Assembly (NCBI GenBank): GCA_023487325.1
Contig: JAMDBS010000093.1
Location: 1-6,330 of the forward strand
Length of the DNA stretch: 6,330 bases
Reading direction: 5' to 3'
Source of the DNA: Patescibacteria group bacterium
GTDB taxonomy: Bacteria > Patescibacteria > UBA1384 > JAMDBS01
The translations under genes were made by a program, and so were the position numbers. This document shows, in pieces, positions 1-3,998 of the stretch. The notes under the pieces are model-generated. The model made no database searches, was not told where the DNA came from, and was given only the letters and a program-made list of their open reading frames with translations. Position 1 is the first letter of the stretch, and every line of letters starts with the position of its first letter.

Positions 1-23
1 CCTACACGACGCTCTTCCGATCT
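1..23 (+). other. Residual Illumina sequencing adapter
   Basis: These 23 bases match, from memory, the 3' end of the Illumina TruSeq universal adapter (ending GCTCTTCCGATCT) and lie exactly at the window edge. They are a library artefact left at a contig end, not genomic DNA. The reading frame of the first gene happens to stay open through them, so residues translated from this stretch are not real protein. Confidence 0.95.
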
Positions 24-1148
24 AATGCAGATGTCGACGATATGAAATTAGTTGCCCAAAAAATCCAGGAAAAAAATTTATATCGACGCGTCTGTGTGCT
101 TGAATTCGATTGGCGACAAGCTGGTGCTTTAGTGGCCACCGATTTGGGACAACGTTTAGATAAATTACATTCCGAGGGGTTTCATTCCATTGACATCATC
201 GCGCATTCGCGCGGCGTCTTAATTTCCCGTTACGCTTTGGAAACTCTGGGAAAAACTGCTGCAATCAGGAGTCTCTACGCGCTTTGCGGCCCCAATGAAG
301 GCGCTAATTTTGCTTCATTGGTTGATCTTTTGCGAGCATTACGGCTAGAATATATCAACCTCACAAGAAGTGATTTGCCTTTTGGCATCGCCGATTACGA
401 TTCACCGGCCCTACACGAAATGATAGACGGCAGTGAATTTTTAACTCAACTCAATAATGATCAGCGCAATTTTCAACGCGGCTATGTCCACTACTATTTG
501 CTTAGCGCCGGACTAAGAGACCAATGGGTTTCGCCAAACAGCGCTTTGGCAAAAAACATCTGTATGTATGCGCTTACCGCCGGCACCGTGGAATCTTTTG
601 AATACGGTTTAACATACACGCATACTGGATTGATTCAAACACCAAGCGGAGTAGCCGAATTGCTTAAAGTTATTATGAAAAACAAAGAGAGCAATCTTAC
701 GATTGCCAGTGACTCCCAATATTTTGATGCTCAACCAGATGGCTGGATTTGGTCGGCTACCATTACTAACAATGAAGATCACGACATAACAATTAATGAT
801 GTGGCCATTGATCAATATGACAAGGATGGCATTTGGTACTCAGTGCAATGGTATAACTCCTATGGCACGCCGGGCGATGTATTGCCGCATGTTTATACTA
901 CTTGGGATAGACGCATCGCTCCGAGTGAAAGCGTGAAAATCAGCGTTCATACCCGGCCAGATTATGAAGGACATACTATGGATCAAGTTATTGAAAGATT
1001 AAAGGCCAGGACCCGCCATGTCATTGTTCGATATCAAATTGGTGATCTTCAAAAATCAGCAGGTTGTTTCGTAAGGCTACGTTATGGGAATGTTACGCCC
1101 GACAACCCCCTGCAAAGATCTCGTCAGATAATCACAGCCGAAAACTAA
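24..1148 (+). CDS. Alpha/beta-hydrolase (lipase-like), 5'-truncated, with C-terminal beta-rich domain
   Basis: A partial gene: the frame is open from the adapter junction, and the ATG at 42 has no Shine-Dalgarno site, so the true start lies off the contig. Numbering from that ATG, the nucleophile elbow is A54-H-S56-R-G58, a variant of GxSxG. C82-G-P-N-E-G87 and GSEFLTQLN (130-138) resemble segments of PGAP1-like/lipase hydrolases. D160 in GLRDQWVSPNSA and H194 in YTHTGL sit where the catalytic Asp and His should be, giving a plausible S56-D160-H194 triad. Residues about 215-368 form a separate domain with alternating hydrophobic strands, probably Ig-like, of unknown role. The substrate cannot be told; an ester of lipid or peptide type is typical of the fold. 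The missing N-terminus would carry the first strands, the oxyanion loop and any signal peptide. It ends at a strong terminator and has no same-strand neighbour in the window. Confidence 0.75.
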   Translation, partial: NADVDDMKLVAQKIQEKNLYRRVCVLEFDWRQAGALVATDLGQRLDKLHSEGFHSIDIIAHSRGVLISRYALETLGKTAAIRSLYALCGPNEGANFASLVDLLRALRLEYINLTRSDLPFGIADYDSPALHEMIDGSEFLTQLNNDQRNFQRGYVHYYLLSAGLRDQWVSPNSALAKNICMYALTAGTVESFEYGLTYTHTGLIQTPSGVAELLKVIMKNKESNLTIASDSQYFDAQPDGWIWSATITNNEDHDITINDVAIDQYDKDGIWYSVQWYNSYGTPGDVLPHVYTTWDRRIAPSESVKISVHTRPDYEGHTMDQVIERLKARTRHVIVRYQIGDLQKSAGCFVRLRYGNVTPDNPLQRSRQIITAEN

Positions 1149-1195
1149 TCAAAAATCTTTGGAAGATTACATTAAATAGGCTTAACTATGTCGTT

Positions 1196-1225
1196 ATGCC
1201 CCGCCGATTGGCGGGGCATTTTTTT
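1196..1225 (+). terminator. Rho-independent terminator of the hydrolase gene
   Basis: A perfect 10-bp stem, ATGCCCCGCC (1196-1205) against GGCGGGGCAT (1210-1219), closes a GATT loop and runs directly into a T tract ending at 1225. It begins 47 bp after the hydrolase stop codon. Confidence 0.95.
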
Positions 1226-1230
1226 AAAAG

Positions 1231-1258
1231 AAAAAAACCGCCAGTGGTAAACTGGCGG
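1231..1258 (-). terminator. Rho-independent terminator of the minus-strand gene group
   Basis: CCGCCAGT (1238-1245) pairs perfectly with ACTGGCGG (1251-1258) around a GGTAA loop. The plus-strand A run at 1231-1237 becomes a U tract in minus-strand RNA. It lies 28 bp past the zinc-ribbon stop codon and faces the hydrolase terminator, so the convergent units are insulated from each other. Confidence 0.92.
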
Positions 1259-1285
1259 TCGTAAGGTGCTTGTTTATTACGTAGT

Positions 1286-1483
1286 TTAATGAGCGCTTTT
1301 GCGTCTTCGCTCTTTGGCAGCCGTTCTTGTCGGTCGTCTGCTCGAAGTGGAGACAGAAACCATTGTTTCCGATCTGATATTGCTGCATTTGGTGCAGCGG
1401 TATCCGCCGTTACATGAGTTCATAAACACCTGCTGCATGCATTTCGGACAGTAAAGACATCTACCCACTTTAGTTTCTCCCAT
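1286..1483 (-). CDS. Small zinc-ribbon protein with basic tail, function unknown
   Basis: A 65-residue protein. C12-P-K-C15 and C30-T-K-C33 form a four-cysteine zinc-ribbon pattern with a 14-residue gap; C9 and C24 are two further cysteines. The C-terminal 17 residues (49-65) are strongly basic (R49, R50, R53, K58, R59-R61, K62), which suits nucleic-acid or protein contact. An in-frame ATG at 1489 would add two residues (MI), but the strong AGGAGG at 1496-1491 is only 1 nt from it and 7 nt from the ATG at 1483, so 1483 is chosen. The site nearly abuts the TAG of the upstream lipoprotein gene, so the two are probably co-transcribed and translationally coupled. It is in the same frame as that gene. 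I do not recognise a named family beyond the zinc ribbon, and the function is unknown. Confidence 0.75.
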   Translation of the reverse strand: MGETKVGRCLYCPKCMQQVFMNSCNGGYRCTKCSNIRSETMVSVSTSSRRPTRTAAKERRRKSAH

Positions 1484-1490
1484 AATCATT

Positions 1491-1498
1491 CCTCCTTT
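1491..1498 (-). promoter_or_regulatory. Near-perfect Shine-Dalgarno site of the zinc-ribbon gene
   Basis: AAAGGAGG on the minus strand, directly after the TAG (1501-1499) of the lipoprotein gene and 7 nt before the ATG at 1483. It fixes the start of the zinc-ribbon gene and argues that this protein is made independently. Confidence 0.85.
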
Positions 1499-1987
1499 CT
1501 ATGGAGTTGGGCTTGGTAATGGTGATAAAGTAGGTGTCGGTGACGGGGTTGGAGTCGAAGAACTTTTTAGCTCGGCAACGAAATTTCCTTCGGACAGTAT
1601 ATGTCCCGAGCCAGCATATTTGATATAACCGGTTGCCCGAGTTTCACTTACAAACGAACCCGAGATAGCATATCCATCGGATGGATAATGCCCTTTGACT
1701 ATTTGCCCCCATTCGAAGTAAAATGCACCGTTTATAACCAAAAGGTCATCGAATCGATAGGAGTCGCTGGCAAAATGAACATATCTTTGTCCAGTCTGTG
1801 AGTTCTCAATCACACTGAAATTGCCTCGCTGATTAAAGGTATATTGGCCGAGCTTGGGAACAATTTCGGTTTGCAACGGTGCCGACATATTCCAGCTACC
1901 TTCATCGTTAGGAGTAACGATACCGCAACCGACCAGAAAAGATAGATAGAGCGTCACGAGTACCAGAACCATCAGATTCTTTTGCAT
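1499..1987 (-). CDS. Lipoprotein with beta-rich domain and Pro/Thr-rich C-terminal tail
   Basis: A 162-residue predicted lipoprotein. The N-terminus has a Lys, a hydrophobic core (5-19) and the lipobox L18-V-G-C21, so the mature protein should be diacylglyceryl-anchored at C21 and exposed outside the membrane. Residues about 45-140 are rich in short beta strands with aromatic and Gly positions (FYFEW, YAISGSF, ATGYIKYA), probably a beta-sandwich or barrel of no family I can name. Residues 145-162 are an alternating Pro/Thr/Ser tail that ends exactly at a TAG, the only TAG stop among the genes here. A longer start at 1996 exists, but GGGGAG touches that ATG and lies 9 nt from the ATG at 1987, which is therefore preferred. 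Function is unknown. It is co-directional with the two-TM gene upstream and the zinc-ribbon gene downstream. Confidence 0.78.
   Translation of the reverse strand: MQKNLMVLVLVTLYLSFLVGCGIVTPNDEGSWNMSAPLQTEIVPKLGQYTFNQRGNFSVIENSQTGQRYVHFASDSYRFDDLLVINGAFYFEWGQIVKGHYPSDGYAISGSFVSETRATGYIKYAGSGHILSEGNFVAELKSSSTPTPSPTPTLSPLPSPTP
1502..1555 (-). repeat. Degenerate Pro/Thr/Ser-encoding repeat
   Basis: Encodes residues 145-162 of the lipoprotein, an alternating run of Thr-Pro and Ser-Pro units. Codon use varies, so it is degenerate rather than a clean microsatellite. Such runs usually act as extended, flexible, surface-exposed linkers; here it lies at the very end of the protein. Confidence 0.7.
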
Positions 1988-1996
1988 TCTTACCAT

Positions 1997-2002
1997 CTCC
2001 CC
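1997..2002 (-). promoter_or_regulatory. Shine-Dalgarno site deciding the lipoprotein start
   Basis: GGGGAG on the minus strand. It abuts the first in-frame ATG (1996), leaving no spacing, and is 9 nt from the ATG at 1987, which begins a signal peptide of ordinary form. Confidence 0.6.
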
Positions 2003-2011
2003 ATTATTTTG

Positions 2012-2080
2012 TTAGTGAACCCCCACTCAATCATTAATCTAGTCTTTTTCAGAAGAAAAATCACTATGGCGGTTCACTTA
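2012..2080. repeat. Inverted repeat with 8-bp arms flanking the intergenic region
   Basis: AGTGAACC (2014-2021) and GGTTCACT (2071-2078) are perfect inverted copies 49 bp apart; one further outer pair matches after a mismatch. The right arm ends at the stop codon of the two-TM gene. No U tract follows either arm, so it is not a standard terminator. It could be a long-range mRNA stem or two protein-binding half sites. Confidence 0.45.
2036..2041 (-). promoter_or_regulatory. Candidate -10 element of the lipoprotein gene
   Basis: TAGATT on the minus strand, inside GACTAGATT (2044-2036). The same nine bases occur in the promoter of the neighbouring two-TM gene (2459-2451). Only a poor -35 match is visible upstream, so this may be a weak or activator-dependent internal promoter, or a chance match. 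Confidence 0.35.
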
Positions 2081-2407
2081 TCGATCGGGGATATTATTAT
2101 TGTTACCATTATGGCTTGGTTCATTATTATCATGATATGCAAAATAGTTAGCTAAACACCCTAATGCTGCAAAAATTAATGGCGCAAATATGCTTAATAT
2201 CCAAATTAAGTATTGCTTTTCATCATCAACAACAACTGGATCACAAACATCGATTTCGCCTAGATGCCGATTGCCGGCCGTATCGTCCCAAATTCCTATC
2301 TGTTTTCCCCCGCCGTGGTATCCGCGGGGTAAAAAATAATGAGCAACAAAGCAGATTGTAGCTAAAATACAAAAAAATATTGATAGCGCCGAAAGTATTT
2401 TTTTCAT
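2078..2407 (-). CDS. Two-TM membrane protein, function unknown
   Basis: A 109-residue protein with hydrophobic segments at about 5-26 and 66-90, separated by a roughly 39-residue polar loop containing GGGKQIGIWDD and C55. The short N-terminus MKK is positive, so both ends are probably cytoplasmic and the loop external. The tail (91-109) is Asn-rich and hydrophilic. Six in-frame bases before the preferred ATG there is another ATG at 2416, but GGGAG (2421-2417) touches it and lies 9 nt from the ATG at 2407, so the shorter start is used. It is the first minus-strand gene after a divergent promoter and may be co-transcribed with the lipoprotein gene 90 bp further on. I recognise no family. Confidence 0.68.
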   Translation of the reverse strand: MKKILSALSIFFCILATICFVAHYFLPRGYHGGGKQIGIWDDTAGNRHLGEIDVCDPVVVDDEKQYLIWILSIFAPLIFAALGCLANYFAYHDNNEPSHNGNNNNIPDR

Positions 2408-2416
2408 TTTCCCCAT

Positions 2417-2421
2417 CTCCC
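2417..2421 (-). promoter_or_regulatory. Shine-Dalgarno site deciding the two-TM start
   Basis: GGGAG on the minus strand, preceded by an A-rich stretch. It abuts the ATG at 2416 and is 9 nt from the ATG at 2407, the same layout as in front of the lipoprotein gene. Confidence 0.6.
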
Positions 2422-2450
2422 TTTTTGTAAAAGATCAGACTTACTCTATA

Positions 2451-2479
2451 AATCTAGTCCCTTTGGGGTAAAAAGTCAA
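2451..2479 (-). promoter_or_regulatory. Promoter of the two-TM gene
   Basis: On the minus strand: -35 TTGACT (2479-2474, 5/6 to consensus), a 17-bp spacer, then -10 TAGATT (2456-2451, 4/6). The spacer holds a small CCC-AAA-GGG dyad. TATAGA (2450-2445) is an alternative -10 but would give a 23-bp spacer. Confidence 0.6.
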
Positions 2480-2492
2480 TAGTAATATTGAC
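2475..2492. promoter_or_regulatory. Dyad spanning both divergent -35 boxes, possible operator
   Basis: GTCAATA (2475-2481) and TATTGAC (2486-2492) form a perfect 7-bp dyad around GTAA. Its arms carry the -35 cores of the leftward and rightward promoters. Two outward-facing TTGAC boxes alone explain five of the seven pairs, so only the extra ATA/TAT pairs argue for a separate binding site. Confidence 0.4.
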
Positions 2493-2516
2493 CAATTATT
2501 AAAAAATCTATATTAT
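2488..2516 (+). promoter_or_regulatory. Promoter of the STAS-like gene
   Basis: TTGACC (2488-2493, 5/6), a 17-bp A/T-rich spacer, then TATTAT (2511-2516, 5/6). Transcription should start near 2523, about 36 nt before the GTG start codon. Confidence 0.75.
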
Positions 2517-2558
2517 CAATTTGTATCCAATGGTATCTTAATAAAGGAAGTGATTATT

Positions 2559-2957
2559 GTGTTTGATCTTACCTATAAAAAAGTGGGTGATAACACCGTT
2601 TTGTTTAAGATCCCGAAAGACATGGCTGAAGAACATGCTGGGGATTATATATTTATGTGCAAGTTCAAACAATTGTTAGCTGACGGCATTATTTCCTACA
2701 ACAATAATTTTGTCTTCGATTTTAAAAACGCAGAATATATATTTGAACATCTTCTTCATAGATTACCGTGGCTATTTCAAAAAGTTCGCGACAATAACGC
2801 AGGGCTGGTTATAATTACCCATGCAAAAGGTATTAAAAGACAATTTTTTTCAACAAGTTTGATCGAATTTATTCCAATTGTTATTAATCTAGAGGAAGCA
2901 CTTAAGGAAATCGAAAAAATACAAAACACAAACAATAGTCAACCATCGACTCAATAA
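2559..2957 (+). CDS. Degenerate STAS-like protein (anti-sigma-antagonist fold), tentative
   Basis: A 132-residue soluble protein, preferred start GTG at 2559: AAGGAAG lies 8 nt upstream, whereas it touches the earlier in-frame GTG at 2550. Residues about 50-120 follow the order of a STAS domain: a hydrophobic strand FVFDF (51-55), an amphipathic helix (60-78), a strand GLVIIT (82-87), a linker with basic residues, then IPIVINLEEALKEI (105-118), which resembles the usual STAS ending. In SpoIIAA-type proteins the phosphorylated Ser lies in a D-S-S-G motif after the first conserved strand; here that place reads YIFEHLL, with no Ser or Thr, so it could not be switched by an anti-sigma kinase in the usual way. 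It is a lone gene with its own promoter and terminator. The family call rests on pattern alone and could be wrong. Confidence 0.6.
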   Translation: MFDLTYKKVGDNTVLFKIPKDMAEEHAGDYIFMCKFKQLLADGIISYNNNFVFDFKNAEYIFEHLLHRLPWLFQKVRDNNAGLVIITHAKGIKRQFFSTSLIEFIPIVINLEEALKEIEKIQNTNNSQPSTQ

Positions 2958-2977
2958 CCCTTCGGGGTTATTTTTTT
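2953..2977 (+). terminator. Rho-independent terminator of the STAS-like gene
   Basis: AATAACCC (2953-2960) pairs with GGGTTATT (2965-2972) around a UUCG tetraloop closed by C-G, followed by a T tract to 2977. The TAA stop codon (2955-2957) lies inside the left arm, so the gene and its terminator overlap. Confidence 0.93.
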
Positions 2978-2993
2978 AAGGTTTGTAAGTACT

Positions 2994-3022
2994 AAAAAAG
3001 AACCAGAAAATGTCTCTGATTC
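2994..3022 (-). terminator. Rho-independent terminator of ssrA
   Basis: On the minus strand GAATCAGA (3022-3015) pairs with TCTGGTTC (3007-3000), eight pairs including one G-U, around a 7-nt loop, followed by six T (2999-2994). It starts 5 nt after the encoded CCA of the tmRNA. Confidence 0.88.
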
Positions 3023-3027
3023 CCTTT

Positions 3028-3346
3028 TGGTGGAGGTGACGGGAGTTGCACCCGTGTCCAAAATACTTGGGTAAATAGCGCTATTAACAAGTTTAATTGT
3101 CTTCGTTTTGCTTAAGCCAGTTACTAAGACGATCTTGCTGGCCGCATTCCGATTTTATAACACCTTGGCCAACCTCTCGGAATAAAATTGGTAAGGCGGA
3201 TCCAAACTAGCGCCGTTTAGGCGAAAGCTGGAACAGTTGCGAAATTAGGTTTTGCAACTATAAGTGCCGCGTATTTGACAAGCAACGTGGCCTGCTCGAC
3301 TTGACGCTATTTACTTAATGTACTCTGTCGAAACTAATACACCCCC
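3028..3346 (-). ncRNA. ssrA: tmRNA (transfer-messenger RNA)
   Basis: A 319-nt one-piece tmRNA that rescues ribosomes stalled on broken mRNAs and tags their products for proteolysis. The 5' end GGGGGTG (3346-3340) pairs with CACCTCC near the 3' end (3038-3032; one G-U), followed by discriminator A and an encoded CCA (3030-3028). GTTTCGACA follows the 5' acceptor strand, as is usual. GTAAATAGCG (3314-3305) is perfectly complementary to CGCTATTTAC (3080-3071), forming the long helix 2. The T-arm is ACGGG/CCCGT. The resume codon is GCA at 3255 after TAGTT; the tag reads AKPNFATVPAFA with TAA at 3219-3217, and the stop lies in the loop of a CGCC/GGCG hairpin, as in other tmRNAs. Odd points: the tag ends in AFA rather than the common LAA, and the T-loop reads UGCAACU where UUCRANY is usual. 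The 512-bp stretch between the flanking protein genes is otherwise only signals for this gene and its neighbours. Confidence 0.96.
3217..3255 (-). CDS. tmRNA proteolysis-tag reading frame
   Basis: Thirteen codons inside ssrA, GCA to TAA, giving AKPNFATVPAFA after the Ala carried by the tmRNA itself. It has no start codon because translation resumes here from a stalled ribosome. The resume position rests on the TAGTTGCAAA context, similar to the E. coli site. The hydrophobic Ala-Phe-Ala end should act as a degron for ClpXP-like proteases, by analogy with LAA ends. Confidence 0.82.
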   Translation of the reverse strand, partial: AKPNFATVPAFA

Positions 3347-3421
3347 GAAATAGACATTAGCACTTAGACGATAGACGCTAGTTTTCAAATTCTAGATACC
3401 AATTTCTAACAGATATGATTA

Positions 3422-3450
3422 ATTTTAACACAAAAACAGGTAACAATCAA
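3422..3450 (-). promoter_or_regulatory. Candidate promoter of ssrA
   Basis: On the minus strand: TTGATT (3450-3445, 4/6), a 17-bp spacer and TAAAAT (3427-3422, 5/6). It lies just past the terminator of the receiver gene. A start near 3415 would give a precursor with about 69 nt to be cut off, presumably by RNase P, to make the mature 5' end at 3346. No better promoter lies nearer to the mature end. Confidence 0.5.
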
Positions 3451-3451
3451 G

Positions 3452-3478
3452 AAAAAAACCAACCTATATTTAGGTTGG
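3452..3478 (-). terminator. Rho-independent terminator of the receiver-domain gene
   Basis: On the minus strand CCAACCTA (3478-3471) pairs perfectly with TAGGTTGG (3466-3459) around a 4-nt loop, followed by seven T (3458-3452). The TAA stop (3472-3470) lies at the loop end of the left arm, so the last codons of the gene double as the terminator stem. Confidence 0.9.
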
Positions 3479-3856
3479 CAGAAAAGCCGAAGTATGAACT
3501 ATTGTTCTAATTATTGTTCTAGCGATATATAACTTGAGACATTTAGTGCCGCAGCCGGCTTTGATTAATTCACTATTATACGAGTCATCACTTGAGCCAG
3601 CGATTAAAATGCCTTTAAAATCTGCTTTTATTTTCTCGATAAATGGAATAGTATCAATACCATTCCCAGACAAACAGGCATCAACAACTATAATATCAAT
3701 CTCGTTGAGAGTAATGCCGCCAAACGCAAGCAGTCGGGCGATTTCTTCAATTTCTTTTAATGAATAGGCCGATAAAACTTCGCAATAATCTTGTAGCTCT
3801 AATCTACAAATTTCATGAACCCATTTCTCGTCATCTATGATGAGTACTTTTGGCAT
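3470..3856 (-). CDS. Stand-alone response-regulator receiver domain protein
   Basis: A 128-residue CheY-like single-domain protein without an output domain. The start KVLIIDDE gives the acidic pair D8-D9; D59 in IIVVDACLSG is the predicted phosphate acceptor; S88 in ILIAGSS matches the conserved Ser/Thr; K108 in KCLKLY matches the conserved Lys. The usual Pro after this Lys is Leu, and the usual LPxxxG after the acceptor Asp reads LSGNG, so it is a diverged receiver, but the four key phosphorylation positions are kept. The longer GTG start at 3865 overlaps the G-rich Shine-Dalgarno stretch (about 3869-3861); the ATG at 3856 gives the usual receiver N-terminus and a normal gap, so it is preferred. 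No histidine kinase is in the window. It may pass phosphate in a relay or act by protein contact; its partner is unknown. Confidence 0.85.
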   Translation of the reverse strand: MPKVLIIDDEKWVHEICRLELQDYCEVLSAYSLKEIEEIARLLAFGGITLNEIDIIVVDACLSGNGIDTIPFIEKIKADFKGILIAGSSDDSYNSELIKAGCGTKCLKLYIARTIIRTIVHTSAFLPT

Positions 3857-3953
3857 AATACCCACCCTCTTTCTTCAATTTAATCCAATTTATTAAGCTC
3901 CCCCGAATCTACAATGAATCGTAGCAGATACAAAAATATTAATCAATGGTTTA

Positions 3954-3982
3954 TTGAACAATTTTATTATTTATTTTATAAT
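3954..3982 (+). promoter_or_regulatory. Near-consensus sigma70 promoter of the DUF308 gene
   Basis: TTGAAC (3954-3959, 4/6), a 17-bp spacer and a perfect TATAAT (3977-3982). A second TATAAT overlaps its last base (3982-3987). Transcription would start at about 3989, right at the AGGAGG ribosome site. Confidence 0.8.
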
Positions 3983-3988
3983 ATAATT

Positions 3989-3994
3989 AGGAGG
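3989..3994 (+). promoter_or_regulatory. Shine-Dalgarno site of the DUF308 gene, at the predicted mRNA start
   Basis: A full AGGAGG, 4 nt before the ATG at 3999, a somewhat short gap. With the promoter just upstream, the 5' leader would hold little more than this site. Confidence 0.8.
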
Positions 3995-3998
3995 AAAA

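Noticed and set aside
609..815. 68-codon minus-strand ORF
   Set aside because: Lies wholly inside the hydrolase gene on the opposite strand, with no domain sense; a shadow ORF.
1064..1264. 66-codon plus-strand ORF at the hydrolase 3' end
   Set aside because: Overlaps the hydrolase in another frame and runs through both convergent terminators.
1601..1801. 66-codon plus-strand ORF
   Set aside because: Antisense to the lipoprotein gene, with no ribosome site; a shadow.
2164..2361. 65-codon plus-strand ORF
   Set aside because: Antisense to the two-TM gene, which has a promoter, ribosome site and coherent membrane topology.
2459..2467. CCC-TTT-GGG dyad as a terminator
   Set aside because: Only three pairs with a 3-nt loop, and it lies in the spacer of the two-TM promoter.
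2994..3346. ssrA as an integration site with an island on its 3' side
   Set aside because: tmRNA 3' ends are common attachment sites, but I see no integrase and no second copy of the tmRNA 3' end among the genes at 24-2957, and the native-looking terminator follows the CCA directly.
3534..3767. 77-codon plus-strand ORF
   Set aside because: Antisense to the receiver gene, whose phosphorylation motifs show the true frame.
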